Below are positions 1 through 9,165 of a stretch of 64,000 bases of DNA, in pieces (within the stretch, counting starts at the first letter, position 1; each line of letters begins with the position of its first letter). This DNA is from Cupriavidus sp. (GTDB lineage Bacteria; Pseudomonadota; Gammaproteobacteria; Burkholderiales; Burkholderiaceae). Position numbers and translations under genes: made by a program. The notes beneath the pieces are model-generated. The model did not search any database. It was not told the DNA's origin and saw only the letters and a program-made list of their open reading frames with translations. The stretch is from contig JAPSLP010000009.1 of assembly GCA_031180665.1 (NCBI GenBank), positions 1 to 64,000 of the forward strand, written 5' to 3'.

Positions 1-242
1 TTCGCTTTGGTCGCCATATTGGTCAGATAGAGTTGAACGGTTGGCGCCGCAAACCCCGCGAAAACAGCGTACGGCTGCGGCGGCCACCGAATCATAGCGG
101 AAAGTGACGCATTTCCAAGGGGGTTTGACCGGTTATCCCCCTGAAACCCCGTAAAAACCCGGTGAAAAGGCCGGCATTCTGTCGCGCCGATGCATCGACG
201 CGCGTGCGCGGCAACGCCTGGGCTCTGTCTTGCGATCGCGAT

Positions 243-740
243 TCAGTGCGCGTGCGCATCCATCCGTGCGCGCGTATCGCGCGCCAGGCCCAGCGCAAAC
301 GCGGTCTCGGCGACCAGGAACAGCGGCCCGATCAGCAGCCCGACGAGGTCGTCGACAAAGGCAGGCTTGCGCCCTTCGTAATAGTGGCCGACGAACTGAA
401 TGACCCATCCGAGCACGAACAGCCCGATGCCGATCGCGAGCCAGGCCGGCGTCGACAGCGCGCCGATCAGATGGCCGATGTAGACGAACAGCGCGAGGAT
501 CAGCGTCATCGCGATGCCGAAGCCGGCCGACAGCCGCAGATAGAACAGGCAGGACAGCAGGTAGACCACGATTGCCGGCGTCAGCACCGCGGCACCGTCG
601 CCGAGCGGGATCTGCGGCCGCGCCAGCAGCGTCGTGACCGCCAGCACGATCATCGGGATGCCGACAAAGTGCGTCGCCACGTTGCGGCGGTCGCGGTGAT
701 AGGCGGCGTATTGGGATAGATGGTCGACCAGCGTTTTCAT
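243..740 (-). CDS. Mpo1-like (DUF962/YGL010w-type) membrane protein
   Basis: A 165-residue membrane protein. It opens with MKTLVDHLSQYAAYHRD and contains HFVGIPMIVLAV, the HxxGxP segment typical of the DUF962/Mpo1-like family, plus QFVGHYYEGRKPAF, which carries the second conserved His cluster and the E-x-RKPA element. Four hydrophobic stretches fit four membrane segments. The start at 740 is chosen because AGGAG lies 7 bases upstream and because the family always begins close to this point; the open frame runs further upstream without conserved sequence. The yeast relative Mpo1 is an Fe(II)-dependent dioxygenase acting on 2-hydroxy fatty acids; whether bacterial members do this is inference. 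It stands alone, divergent from the Crp/Fnr gene. Confidence 0.82.
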   Translation of the reverse strand: MKTLVDHLSQYAAYHRDRRNVATHFVGIPMIVLAVTTLLARPQIPLGDGAAVLTPAIVVYLLSCLFYLRLSAGFGIAMTLILALFVYIGHLIGALSTPAWLAIGIGLFVLGWVIQFVGHYYEGRKPAFVDDLVGLLIGPLFLVAETAFALGLARDTRARMDAHAH

Positions 741-973
741 GGCGTCTGCTCCTGTCGGCGGGCATGGCGAATGGCATGCCGTTGGCCCGATCGAGCGCGC
801 TGCAGGCGCGTTCCGGCCCGGCACGATCGATTTATAGTAATGGGCGCGCCAGGCGCGGTCTGTCCGAATTTTGACAGTCGCGGGATTGTCCCTGGCCTCA
901 CCGACGCGCCCCGGCATCGGCTTGGACCGCCACCTCGGCCTTGCCCTGCGTCGCGACGACGATGGAGACCACC

Positions 974-1717
974 ATGGGCATCCCGCCCCTTGCCTGCCCC
1001 CCGCATGGCACCGTCCATGCCGCCGACGCGCTCGCCCCGCTGCGCAGCGGAAGCTGGTTTCGCGGCCTGCCCGCGGACATGCGTGCGGCGCTGCTCGAGG
1101 GCGGCACGATGCGCCGGCTCGAACCGGGCCAAGTCCTGTTCCAGCGCGGCGATCCCTTCGATGGCCTGTACGCCGTGATCGCCGGCGCGGTCCTCGTGCA
1201 TGCGCACGATGCCGGCGGCAAGGCCGCGCTGCTGGGTCTGCTCGAAGCCGGCGCCTGGTTCGGCGAGATCTGCCTGTTCGATGGGTTGCTGCGCACGCAT
1301 GACGCCCGCGCGGCGACCCGCGCGGCGCTGTGGCATGTACCGCGCGCCCGGCTCGACGCGATGCTCGCCGCGCAGCCGGCCTGGTGGCGCGAGTTCGGCA
1401 AGCTGCTGGCCGGCAAGACGCGCGAGGCCTTCCGCTATGTCGAGGAAGCCCAATTGCTGCCGCCGCTGGCGCGCACCGCGCGGCGGCTCGCGGCCATCGC
1501 GCGATCCTATGGCGACACGCCCGCCGCCGCGGAAGACCCCGCGCGCCAGCCCCAGCGCTCGATCCATCTGCCGCAGGAACAGCTGGCGCAGATGCTGGGC
1601 CTGTCCCGGCAGACCGTCAACCACGCACTGCGCGAACTGGAGGCACGCGGCCTGCTGCGGCTGCGCTATGCCGATATCGAACTGCTCGATCTGTCGACCC
1701 TGGAGACCTTGACATGA
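974..1717 (+). CDS. Crp/Fnr-family transcriptional regulator
   Basis: A 247-residue regulator. Residues about 30-135 form the cyclic-nucleotide-binding-like jelly roll (EPGQVLFQRGDPFDGLYAVI, then GEICLFDG). Residues about 185-230 form the winged helix (QLAQMLGLSRQTVNHALREL, with the SRQTV recognition helix). There is no N-terminal Cys cluster, so it is not an iron-sulfur FNR. The ATG at 974 is preferred because GGAGA sits five bases upstream; an in-frame ATG at 962 and a TTG at 941 are alternatives. Its last codons overlap the next ORF by four bases (ATGA), so it is co-translated with the arylamine N-acetyltransferase and may control it. The ligand is unknown. Confidence 0.9.
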   Translation: MGIPPLACPPHGTVHAADALAPLRSGSWFRGLPADMRAALLEGGTMRRLEPGQVLFQRGDPFDGLYAVIAGAVLVHAHDAGGKAALLGLLEAGAWFGEICLFDGLLRTHDARAATRAALWHVPRARLDAMLAAQPAWWREFGKLLAGKTREAFRYVEEAQLLPPLARTARRLAAIARSYGDTPAAAEDPARQPQRSIHLPQEQLAQMLGLSRQTVNHALRELEARGLLRLRYADIELLDLSTLETLT

Positions 1718-2583
1718 CCACACCGGTGAACCCACCCGCCCAGCTCTCCCTGGATGCCGATCGGCTCGACGCCTATCTGCATCGCATCGGCCTGCGCGAG
1801 CGCCCATCGCCCAGCCGCGAGGCGCTCGACGCGATCGTCGCCGCGCATCTGCAGCACATTCCGTTCGAGAACGTCGACGTGCTGCTCGGCCGCCCGATCG
1901 ATATCGCACTCGACGCGGTATTCGACAAGCTGGTCACGCGCGAACGCGGCGGCTACTGCTTCGAGCACAACAAGTTGCTGGCCGCCGCGCTGACCGCGCT
2001 CGACTTCGAGGTGATGCCGCTGGCCGCGCGCGTGCGCTACGGCGTCGACGAAGGCGTGCCGACGCCGCAGTCGCATCTGCTGCTGCGTGTGCGCGTTGCC
2101 CATCGCGACTACATCGCCGACGCCGGCTTCGGCGGCCCCAATCCGCCGTGCGCGCTGTCGCTGTCCGAACCGGCGCCCGAGCGGCTGCCGTACCGGCTGG
2201 TCGGCGCGCCGCTCAGCGCGGCATCGAGCGGCGCCTTCCATCTGCTCGATCTCGAACTGGCCACTGCCGACGGCTGGATCAAGCTCTATCGCTTCGACCT
2301 GTCACCGCAGCCCTGGATCGATTACGAGGCGCGCAACTGGTATGTCTGCACCCATCCGGACAGCATCTTCCTGCACCGGCTGATGGCGGCGCGCACCGAC
2401 GGCCAGGTCCGGCTGACGATGACCAACGGCGAGTTGACCGAGCGCGATGCCGATGGCGCCAGCCGCCACGTGCTGCTGGAAACGCCGATGGAGATCGTCG
2501 CTACGCTGCGCGAACGGATCGGCGTGCGGCTCGACGACGAAACGGCGGCCGGCTTGCGCGAGTGGCTCGCGCGGCGGACCTGA
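1714..2583 (+). CDS. nat: arylamine N-acetyltransferase
   Basis: A 289-residue cytoplasmic enzyme moving acetyl groups from acetyl-CoA to arylamines or arylhydrazines by a ping-pong mechanism. The full Cys-His-Asp triad is visible: Cys82 in RGGYCFEHN, His121 in QSHLLLRV and Asp136 in YIADAGFG. IPFENVDVLLGR near residue 50 is the usual N-terminal family signature. Length is normal (about 270-290). The start ATG overlaps the stop of the Crp/Fnr gene. Such enzymes detoxify aromatic amines; the physiological substrate here is unknown. The co-translated regulator suggests inducible expression. Confidence 0.93.
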   Translation: MTTPVNPPAQLSLDADRLDAYLHRIGLRERPSPSREALDAIVAAHLQHIPFENVDVLLGRPIDIALDAVFDKLVTRERGGYCFEHNKLLAAALTALDFEVMPLAARVRYGVDEGVPTPQSHLLLRVRVAHRDYIADAGFGGPNPPCALSLSEPAPERLPYRLVGAPLSAASSGAFHLLDLELATADGWIKLYRFDLSPQPWIDYEARNWYVCTHPDSIFLHRLMAARTDGQVRLTMTNGELTERDADGASRHVLLETPMEIVATLRERIGVRLDDETAAGLREWLARRT

Positions 2584-2785
2584 CGCATGGACGGGCCCAC
2601 CATGCACGCCGTGAATCCCCCGCAGAAAGAATGCTGATAAGGGCCGAAGAACGCGTGGCGCCCTGTGGACGCGGCCAGACCCACCGACCATAATGTGCCG
2701 GTCGCCCCGGCCCGTGCAGCGCGGACCGCGGCGCCACACCAACATCAGAGTCCACCGGAAAACGGGATCGGTAGAGGAGACACCC

Positions 2786-3550
2786 ATGTCATTGTTCGAT
2801 CTGAGCGGCAAGGTCGCCATCGTCACCGGCTCTTCGCGCGGCATCGGCCGCGCGATCGCCGAGCAGATGGCGGTCCAGGGCGCCAAGGTGGTCATTTCGT
2901 CGCGCAAGGCCGAGGCCTGCCAGGAAGTGGTCGACGCCATCAACGCGAAGCACGGCGACGGCACCGCGATCGCCGTGCCCGCCAACATCTCGTCCAAGAG
3001 CGACCTGCAGCATCTGGTCGACGAGACCAACCGCGTGTTCGGCAAGATCGACGTGCTGGTCTGCAATGCCGCGTCCAACCCCTACTACGGTCCCATGGGC
3101 GGGGTCACCGACGAGCAGTTCCGCAAGGTGCTCGACAACAACGTGATCTCGAACCATTGGCTGATCCAGATGGTCGCGCCGCAGATGATCGACCGCAAGG
3201 ACGGCTCGATCATCATCGTGTCGTCGATCGGCGGCCTGCGCGGCTCGCCGACCATCGGCGTCTACAACATCTCGAAGGCCGCGGATTTCCAGCTGGCGCG
3301 CAATCTCGCGGTGGAATTCGGCCCGCACAACGTGCGTGTCAACTGCATCGCCCCGGGCCTGATCAAGACCGACTTCGCCCGCGCACTGTGGGAAGACCCG
3401 GTGCGCTACAAGCAGTCGACCGAGAATGCGCCGCTGCGCCGCATCGGCGAACCGGTCGAGATCGCCGGCGCGGCGGTCTACCTGGCCTCGAGCGCCAGCA
3501 CCTTCATGACCGGCCAGGCGCTGGTGGTCGACGGCGGCGTGACGATCTGA
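2786..3550 (+). CDS. SDR-family NAD(P)-dependent oxidoreductase
   Basis: A 254-residue classical short-chain dehydrogenase. The cofactor motif TGSSRGIG is at residues 14-21, the NAA motif follows near 95, and the Ser146-Tyr160-Lys164 catalytic residues sit in VSSIGG and VYNISKAAD. A strong ribosome site (GAGGAG) lies just before the ATG. The end of the protein (GQALVVDGGVTI) is complete. It is followed 22 bases later by an acyl-CoA ligase and further on by an acyl-CoA thioesterase on the other strand, so the substrate may be a hydroxyacyl- or ketoacyl-CoA or a related alcohol. The exact substrate cannot be read from the sequence. Confidence 0.92.
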   Translation: MSLFDLSGKVAIVTGSSRGIGRAIAEQMAVQGAKVVISSRKAEACQEVVDAINAKHGDGTAIAVPANISSKSDLQHLVDETNRVFGKIDVLVCNAASNPYYGPMGGVTDEQFRKVLDNNVISNHWLIQMVAPQMIDRKDGSIIIVSSIGGLRGSPTIGVYNISKAADFQLARNLAVEFGPHNVRVNCIAPGLIKTDFARALWEDPVRYKQSTENAPLRRIGEPVEIAGAAVYLASSASTFMTGQALVVDGGVTI

Positions 3551-3572
3551 GCGGCGCCCGGCTCGTCGCCCG

Positions 3573-5348
3573 ATGGTACCGTCCCCCGGCAGTTCCCAGG
3601 GCAGCCCACGCGGTGATTCGCCGGCCTGGCCGGCGATCTCGCTGGCCGAGGCCCACGCGCGCCTGACCGCTCCGGGCGCACCGTTCGAAACCGAAGTGCG
3701 CGAGATCCGCGGCATTCCGACCACGGTCTGGAAGCACGCGCCGCCGACGCTGCGCGAGCTGTTCCTGCAGGCTCGCGCCCGCGGCGAGCGCACCTTCGTC
3801 GTCTACGAGGACCAGCGCGTTTCCTACGCCGGCTTCGCCCGGGCCGCGCTGGCGATCGCGCATGCGTTGATCGAGGACGGCGTGCGCCCCGGCGACCGCG
3901 TCGCGGTGGCGATGCGCAATCTCCCCGAATGGCCCGCGGCTTTCTACGGCGCGCTGCTGACTGGCGCCATCGCGACGCCGCTCAATGCGTGGTGGACCGG
4001 CCCCGAGCTGCAATACGGCCTGGCCGATTCGGGCAGCAAGGTCGCCATCGTCGACGACGAACGGCTCGAGCGGCTGCGTCCGCATCTGGCCGATTGCCCC
4101 GCCCTGCTGCGCGTCCATGTCTGCCGCGGCGGCGCGGATGCCGACCCGCGCGTGGTGCCGCTGGAGCGGACCACCGGCGATCCGATGGCCTGGGACGCGT
4201 TGCCCGAGCTGCCGCTGCCCGACGTCGCCATCGATCCCGAGGACGACGCCACGCTGTTCTATACCTCCGGGACCACCGGCAAGCCCAAGGGCGCCATCGG
4301 CACGCACCGCAATGCGACCTCGGTGGCCTTCGCCGGCGGCTTCGGCCCGGCGCGCAATGTCCTGCGCCGCGGCGAAGCGATTCCCGCACCGGACCCGCTG
4401 GCACCGCAGAAGTCCACGCTGCTGTCGGTGCCCTTTTTCCATGTGACCGGCTGCATGTCGGTGCTCAACGGCGCGTTGCACGCCGGCAGCAAGATCGTGC
4501 TGATGCGCCGCTGGGACGCGCTGCGTGCGCTGGCGCTGATCGAGCGGGAGCGCTGCACGGTCGCCGGCGGCGTGCCGACCATCGCTTGGCAACTGGTCGA
4601 GCATCCCGAGCGCGAGCGCTTCGACCTGTCCTCGCTGGAGAGCGTCAACTACGGCGGCGCGCCGGCCTCGCCCGAGCTGGTCCGCCGGATCATCGAGGTG
4701 TTCCCCAAATCGATGCCGGGCATCGGCTGGGGCATGACCGAGACGTCGGCCACCTTCACCAGCCACAACGCCGAGGAATACCTGCACCGGCCCGACAGCA
4801 GCGGTCCCGCGCTGCCGATCGGCGAGATGAAGGTGGTCGACGGCCGTGGCCGCGCGCTGCCGCCCGGCGAGGTCGGCGAGCTGATGGTGCGCGGCGCCAA
4901 TGTCGTGCGCGGCTATTGGAACAAGCCCGAGGCCACCGCCAGCACCTTCGTCGACGGCTGGTTGCGCACCGGCGATATTGCGCGGCTGGACGAGGAAGGC
5001 TTCCTCTATATCGTCGACCGCGCCAAGGACATGCTGATCCGCGGCGGCGAGAACATCTATTGCATCGAGGTCGAGAGCGCGCTGTACGAGCATCCCGCGG
5101 TGATGGACGCGGCCCTGGTCGGCATCCCGCACCGTACGCTGGGCGAGGAGCCGGGCGCGGTGGTCGGCGTCAAGCCCGGCGCCAGCGTCACCGAAGCCGA
5201 GCTGCAGGCCTTCGTCGCGCAGCGGCTGGCGGCGTTCAAGGTGCCCGTTCGCGTGATCGTGCAGAGCGAGACGCTGCCGCGCAATGCCAATGGCAAGATC
5301 CTGAAGTCGGAACTGCGCAAGCTGTTCGACAATGGTGCGAACGCCTAG
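3573..5348 (+). CDS. class I adenylate-forming acyl-CoA ligase
   Basis: A 591-residue AMP-dependent ligase that activates a carboxylic acid as an acyl-adenylate and transfers it to CoA. The P-loop-like A3 motif YTSGTTGKPKGA lies near residue 230, GWGMTETSA (A5) near 387, TGDIARLDEEGFLYIVDR (A7/A8) near 470, RGGENIY near 490, and the adenylating lysine in PRNANGKILK near 575. Architecture and length match medium- or long-chain fatty-acid-CoA ligases such as CaiC/FadD relatives. The first 40 residues are not conserved. No good ribosome site precedes 3573, so coupling with the upstream SDR is likely. Its 3' end overlaps the longest form of the next frame. Confidence 0.9.
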   Translation: MVPSPGSSQGSPRGDSPAWPAISLAEAHARLTAPGAPFETEVREIRGIPTTVWKHAPPTLRELFLQARARGERTFVVYEDQRVSYAGFARAALAIAHALIEDGVRPGDRVAVAMRNLPEWPAAFYGALLTGAIATPLNAWWTGPELQYGLADSGSKVAIVDDERLERLRPHLADCPALLRVHVCRGGADADPRVVPLERTTGDPMAWDALPELPLPDVAIDPEDDATLFYTSGTTGKPKGAIGTHRNATSVAFAGGFGPARNVLRRGEAIPAPDPLAPQKSTLLSVPFFHVTGCMSVLNGALHAGSKIVLMRRWDALRALALIERERCTVAGGVPTIAWQLVEHPERERFDLSSLESVNYGGAPASPELVRRIIEVFPKSMPGIGWGMTETSATFTSHNAEEYLHRPDSSGPALPIGEMKVVDGRGRALPPGEVGELMVRGANVVRGYWNKPEATASTFVDGWLRTGDIARLDEEGFLYIVDRAKDMLIRGGENIYCIEVESALYEHPAVMDAALVGIPHRTLGEEPGAVVGVKPGASVTEAELQAFVAQRLAAFKVPVRVIVQSETLPRNANGKILKSELRKLFDNGANA

Positions 5349-5391
5349 CCGCGCGCAACGCGCCCCATCACGACAACCGGGAGCACCCACC

Positions 5392-6243
5392 TTGGCCACT
5401 GCCGCTTCGCCGATCCGCGCCGCCTGGCGCGGCACCCTGTCCATATTTGCCGTCGCCGCCTTGCTCGCTGGCGCCACCGGTTGCGCCACCCAGTCCTCCG
5501 TCAGCCGGGCCGGCGACGTGCCGGAACTGCGGCCTGGCTTCCTCGCCGGCTATCTGCCGGCTGACCAGCGTCCCGACAGCCTGCGCCTCGTGCCGCCACC
5601 GCCCGCGGCCGGCTCCGCCGCGCTCGCCGCGGACGAGGAAGCGGCGCGCGCGAACCTGGCCAAGGCGGGCAGCCCGCGCTGGCAGGTCGCCGTCGAGGAC
5701 GCCAACCTGAAATTCCCGCAGGCCGCCGAGACCTTCTCCTGCACGCTGGGCGTGCCGATCAACGAACGCGATACGCCGCAGCTCTATCTGCTGCTGCGGC
5801 GCAGCCTGGCCGATGCGGGGCTGTCGACCTATGGTGCCAAGGACCACTACCGGCGCCCTCGCCCTTTCATGGTCAACCATCTGCCGACCTGCACGCCGGA
5901 CGAGGCCGCCAGGCTGTCGAAGGACGGCTCCTATCCCTCCGGCCACAACGCGGTGGGCTGGGCCTGGGCGCTGATCCTGACCGAGGTCGACCCGCAGCGC
6001 GCCGACGCGATCCTGGCGCGCGGGCTCGCCTACGGCCAGAGTCGCCTGGCCTGCAACGTGCACTGGCAGAGCGACGCCAACCAGGGCCGCATCATGGGCG
6101 CGGCCACGGTGGCGCGGCTGCATGCCGATCCGACCTTCCGCGCCGATCTCGCAGCGGCCCGCGCCGAGGTGGCGGCCGCGCGCGCCAAAGGGCTGAAGCC
6201 GACGCGCGACTGCGCGGCGGAGCGGGCGGCGCTGGGGCAATAG
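5392..6243 (+). CDS. class A-type acid phosphatase (PAP2 superfamily), probable lipoprotein
   Basis: A 283-residue exported phosphatase. The three PAP2/vanadium-peroxidase motifs are intact: K-x6-RP in KDHYRRPRPF, PSGH in GSYPSGHN, and SR-x5-H-x3-D in SRLACNVHWQSD. The spacing and the GSYPSGHxxxGW context fit PhoN/class A non-specific acid phosphatases of the periplasm. The N-terminus has Arg residues, a hydrophobic core and LLAGATGC, a plausible signal peptide or lipobox. A TTG start at 5392 is chosen because GGGAG lies eight bases before it and it gives a good signal peptide; an in-frame ATG at 5332 would add 20 residues and overlap the ligase. It ends just before creA, which converges on it. 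Confidence 0.85.
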   Translation: MATAASPIRAAWRGTLSIFAVAALLAGATGCATQSSVSRAGDVPELRPGFLAGYLPADQRPDSLRLVPPPPAAGSAALAADEEAARANLAKAGSPRWQVAVEDANLKFPQAAETFSCTLGVPINERDTPQLYLLLRRSLADAGLSTYGAKDHYRRPRPFMVNHLPTCTPDEAARLSKDGSYPSGHNAVGWAWALILTEVDPQRADAILARGLAYGQSRLACNVHWQSDANQGRIMGAATVARLHADPTFRADLAAARAEVAAARAKGLKPTRDCAAERAALGQ

Positions 6244-6254
6244 CCGCCCCGCGC

Positions 6255-6755
6255 TCAGCGCAGCGGGATCGGCGTGGCGGCGTCCACCGGCACCGCCGTC
6301 ACGCTGTTCTGCGGGCTGCCCGACACGATGCGGTCCGAATAGGTCAGATAGACCAGCGTGTTGCGCTTGCGATCGACCACGCGCACCACGTGCAGGGCCT
6401 TGAACAGGATCGACATGCGTTCGGAGAACACATTGTCCTGCTGCCGCAGGGGCCCCTTGAAGCCGATCTTGCCGACCTGGCGGCAGGCGATCGAGGCCTC
6501 GGCCGGGTCCTCGGCCATGCCCAGCGAGCCTTTGATGCCGCCAGTGCGGGCGCGCGAGACGTAGCAGGTCACGCCGTCGACTTCGGGATCGTCGTAGGCC
6601 TCGACCACGACGCGGTCCGAGCCGGTGACGCGGAAATGCGTGTTGACGCTGCCGATCTCTTCGGCATGCACCGGCGTGGTCCACGCCAATGCCAGCGCGG
6701 CAAGCAGCGATGCAACCGGCCATGCGGCCATCGGGCGACGGGATGGGCGTGCCAT
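6255..6755 (-). CDS. creA: CreA family periplasmic protein
   Basis: A 166-residue secreted protein. A signal peptide (basic start, hydrophobic core, cut near VHA-EE at about 34) precedes the CreA domain, with EEIGSVNTHFRVTGSDRVVV, then VTCYVSRARTGGIKG and EASIACRQVG, whose two Cys are typical. The family is widespread and its biochemical role is unknown; the name comes from the E. coli cre locus, but no creBCD genes are here. Its start codon lies two bases after the stop of the thioesterase gene (TGACCATG), so the two are translationally coupled. It converges with the acid phosphatase gene, with 11 bases between the stops. Confidence 0.9.
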   Translation of the reverse strand: MARPSRRPMAAWPVASLLAALALAWTTPVHAEEIGSVNTHFRVTGSDRVVVEAYDDPEVDGVTCYVSRARTGGIKGSLGMAEDPAEASIACRQVGKIGFKGPLRQQDNVFSERMSILFKALHVVRVVDRKRNTLVYLTYSDRIVSGSPQNSVTAVPVDAATPIPLR

Positions 6756-6757
6756 GG

Positions 6758-7243
6758 TCAGCTCACCGCGCCCTGGATCTGGTCGTGCCGATGCTCCATC
6801 TCCTGGCGCAGCTGGCGGCGCAGTTGCGCCGCGGCGAAGCGCTGGCGCTCGACCTCGTCGCGCGGCACCAGCGGCGGCACCTCGGCCGGCTTGCCGTCGT
6901 CGTCGACCGCGACCATCGTGAAATAGCAGCTGTTGGTATGGCGCACCAGCTTGCTGCGGATGTTCTCGGTGATGACCTTGATGCCGATCTCCATCGAGCT
7001 GCGGCCGGTGTAGTTCACGGCGGCAAGGAAGGTCACCAGTTCGCCGACGTGGATCGGCTGGCGGAATACCACCTGGTCGACCGACAGCGTGACGACATAG
7101 CGGCCCGCGTAGCGGCTGGCGCAGGCATAGGCGACCATGTCCAGGTATTTGAGGATGGTGCCGCCGTGAACATTGCCGGAGAAATTGGCCATGTCCGGCG
7201 TCATCAGCACGGTCATCGACAGTTGGTGCGAGAGGTCGTTCAT
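6758..7243 (-). CDS. acyl-CoA thioesterase, hotdog fold (YciA/BACH type)
   Basis: A 161-residue hotdog-fold thioesterase that hydrolyses acyl-CoA to free acid and CoA. The signature PDMANFSGNVHGGTILKYLD contains the conserved N-x-x-G-x-x-HGG-x-x-L-x-x-D pattern with the catalytic Asp, and HVGELVTFLAAVNYTGRSSM is the usual second strand block. The C-terminal 30 residues are charged (QRFAAAQLRRQLRQEMEHR) and probably helical. The start at 7243 gives the normal family length; the frame stays open upstream to 7378 but with non-conserved Arg/Pro-rich sequence. It is the first gene of a pair with creA. A housekeeping role in CoA balance is likely. Confidence 0.9.
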   Translation of the reverse strand: MNDLSHQLSMTVLMTPDMANFSGNVHGGTILKYLDMVAYACASRYAGRYVVTLSVDQVVFRQPIHVGELVTFLAAVNYTGRSSMEIGIKVITENIRSKLVRHTNSCYFTMVAVDDDGKPAEVPPLVPRDEVERQRFAAAQLRRQLRQEMEHRHDQIQGAVS

Positions 7244-7362
7244 CGGGAGCGGCGCGAGGAATCGGCGCGGGTGGGTTGAGAATGTGGTGGCGGAATGCGG
7301 CGGCGGCGCAATGCGCTTGCAGGATGCGAGTGTAGCGCGGCGCGGCGACGGCGGCCCCAAAC

Positions 7363-7389
7363 AAAAAAAGCGGCCCACATGGGCCGCTC
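7363..7389 (-). terminator. intrinsic terminator of the HU gene
   Basis: Read on the minus strand, the 20-base palindrome with arms AGCGGCCCA and TGGGCCGCT is followed directly by seven T residues. It starts about 30 bases after the HU stop codon. This is the clearest intrinsic terminator in the window. Confidence 0.9.
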
Positions 7390-7419
7390 TCTCCGGTTGG
7401 CATCCGTGGATGCCCGCTC

Positions 7420-7701
7420 TTACTTCTTCTTGTTCACAGCGTCCTTGAAACCCTGGCCGGCGGAGAACTTGACCGTCTTGGCGGCCGGAATCTTGATGGT
7501 TTCGCCGGTGCGCGGGTTGCGGCCGGTACGGGCGGCGCGCTTGCCGGCGCCGAAGCTGCCGAAGCCCACCAGCGTGACCGAATCTCCCTTCGCAACTGCC
7601 TTCTTGATGTTTTCCAGCGCGGCGTTCAGGGCGCGCTCCGCTGCAGCGTTGCTCAGTTCCGCGTCTGCGGCGATGGCAGACACCAGTTCACCTTTATTCA
7701 T
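7420..7701 (-). CDS. hupB: DNA-binding protein HU
   Basis: A 93-residue nucleoid protein that bends and compacts DNA as a dimer. [17 protein letters not shown] is the usual N-terminus, [20 protein letters not shown] holds the signature and the start of the DNA-binding arm with the RNPRTG tip and its intercalating Pro, and the C-terminus is lysine-rich (DAVNKKK). AAGGGA lies nine bases before the ATG. It is monocistronic, with an intrinsic terminator just downstream. Which of the several HU paralogues found in Burkholderiales this is cannot be settled from one window, so the symbol is approximate. Confidence 0.95.
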   Translation of the reverse strand: MNKGELVSAIAADAELSNAAAERALNAALENIKKAVAKGDSVTLVGFGSFGAGKRAARTGRNPRTGETIKIPAAKTVKFSAGQGFKDAVNKKK

Positions 7702-7897
7702 GGCTGTATCCCTTGTTGGTCGTCGTCACCGGTGACCAGCCTGAGCCGTTTCACCGACCGGCGCAGTCTAATCCGCCGCTTGCGCATTGGGCAATCCCCA
7801 GTCGCACCGACGCAACGAAAAACCCGGAAATCCTTCCGTCAAGCGGCTTTCGGGGAGATTTACCCCCTCAATTCCTGGCTTTGACGCACCCCCGACA

Positions 7898-7917
7898 GCG
7901 GGTTATCCCCAACCCGC
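7898..7917. terminator. hairpin without a T-run between HU and the Bcr/CflA gene
   Basis: A perfect 7-bp stem, GCGGGTT and AACCCGC, encloses a six-base loop 28 bases beyond the exporter's stop codon. There is no T-tract on either side, so it may only slow RNA polymerase or protect the 3' end. Confidence 0.35.
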
Positions 7918-7944
7918 GGCGAGGGGCGCGAGCGGCCCCGCCTC

Positions 7945-9165
7945 CTATTCGGCGGCCGCCACCGCGGCGGAACGACGGCCGAGCATGCGCATCAGTACCG
8001 CACCGATGCCGCCGATGGCCATCACCACCCCCAGCGGCAAGGCGGTGCCGTCGTGCCACAGGCTGACCGCGGTCCCGGCCAGCGTGCCCATGCCGAATTG
8101 CAGCGTGCCCATCAGCGCCGATGCGGTGCCGGCGCGGTGGCCCTGATGTGCGAGCGCCAGCGCCGACGCATTGGGCGTGATGCAGCCCAACCCCGCCACG
8201 AAGACGAAGAAGCCGACCAGCAGCACCGGCAGCGCCGCCACGTTGGCGAGATTGGCCAGCGCGAGCAGCAGTCCGGCGCCGCACGGCGCGAGCAGCGCCA
8301 ACTGCAGCACGCGGTCCAGCGAGCGCCCACGCACCAGCGCCGCATTGACCTGCGACATCGCAATCAGGCCGAACGCATTGGCGCCGAAGACGAAGCCATA
8401 GTGCGAGGGATCGATGCCATGCAGTTCGATCAGCACGAAGGGCGAGCCGGCGATATAGGCGAACATGCCCGACTGCGCGAAGCCGGCGCACAGCGAGTAG
8501 CCGAGAAATTCGCGATCGCGCAGCAGCGCGCCATAGTTGCTGAAGACATTGCCCAGGCGCAGCGGCGTCGCGCGGCGCGGGTCCAGCGACTCCTCCAGGC
8601 GGAAATGCACCAGCAGCAGCACCAGCGTGCCGACCGCGGCCATCACCCAGAAGATCGCGCGCCAGCCCAGCGCGGTCAGGATCGCGCCGCCGACGATCGG
8701 CGCCAGGATCGGCGCGAGTCCCATCACCAGCATCAGCGACGAGAATGCCCGCGCGGACTCGTGCGCCTCGAGCCGGTCGCGCACCATCGCGCGCGCCATC
8801 ACCATGCCGGCGCAGCCCCCGGCCGCCTGCACGAAGCGCCATGCCATCAGTGCGGGCGCATCGCCCGCCAGCGCGCAGGCCACCGACGCCAGTACATAGA
8901 GGCTGAGCCCCAGATACAACGGCGCCTTGCGTCCGAAGCGATCGCTGACCGGACCGTAGAACGACTGCCCGATTGCCAGGCCGACCAGGAAGGTGCCGAG
9001 CGTCAGCTGCACGCTGCCGATGTCGACGCCAAGGTCGGCGGCCAGCGTCGGGAACGCCGGCAGATACATGTCGATCGACAGCGGCGCCAGCGCGGTCAGC
9101 GACGCGCAGATCAGCAACCAAAGCGGGAAGCGCGGCGGCGTGGCCGGGCGGGAGGATTGGGTCAT
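7945..9165 (-). CDS. Bcr/CflA-family multidrug efflux MFS transporter
   Basis: A 406-residue inner-membrane protein with about 12 hydrophobic segments. SIDMYLPAFPTLAADL near residue 30 is the family signature of Bcr/CflA drug:H+ antiporters. GQSFYGPVSDRFGRKAPL is the MFS motif A between TM2 and TM3, and LAPIVGGAILTALGWRAIFW is motif C in TM5, marking the 14/12-TMS drug antiporters. The start at 9165 gives a normal length; no convincing ribosome site is visible and the frame is open upstream to 9288 with unrelated Arg-rich sequence. Substrates cannot be predicted. It is a single gene. Confidence 0.9.
   Translation of the reverse strand: MTQSSRPATPPRFPLWLLICASLTALAPLSIDMYLPAFPTLAADLGVDIGSVQLTLGTFLVGLAIGQSFYGPVSDRFGRKAPLYLGLSLYVLASVACALAGDAPALMAWRFVQAAGGCAGMVMARAMVRDRLEAHESARAFSSLMLVMGLAPILAPIVGGAILTALGWRAIFWVMAAVGTLVLLLVHFRLEESLDPRRATPLRLGNVFSNYGALLRDREFLGYSLCAGFAQSGMFAYIAGSPFVLIELHGIDPSHYGFVFGANAFGLIAMSQVNAALVRGRSLDRVLQLALLAPCGAGLLLALANLANVAALPVLLVGFFVFVAGLGCITPNASALALAHQGHRAGTASALMGTLQFGMGTLAGTAVSLWHDGTALPLGVVMAIGGIGAVLMRMLGRRSAAVAAAE

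Noticed and set aside
1..242. A gene at the left window edge
   Set aside because: Open frames here are short and Arg-rich with no ribosome site or family match; nothing is supported.
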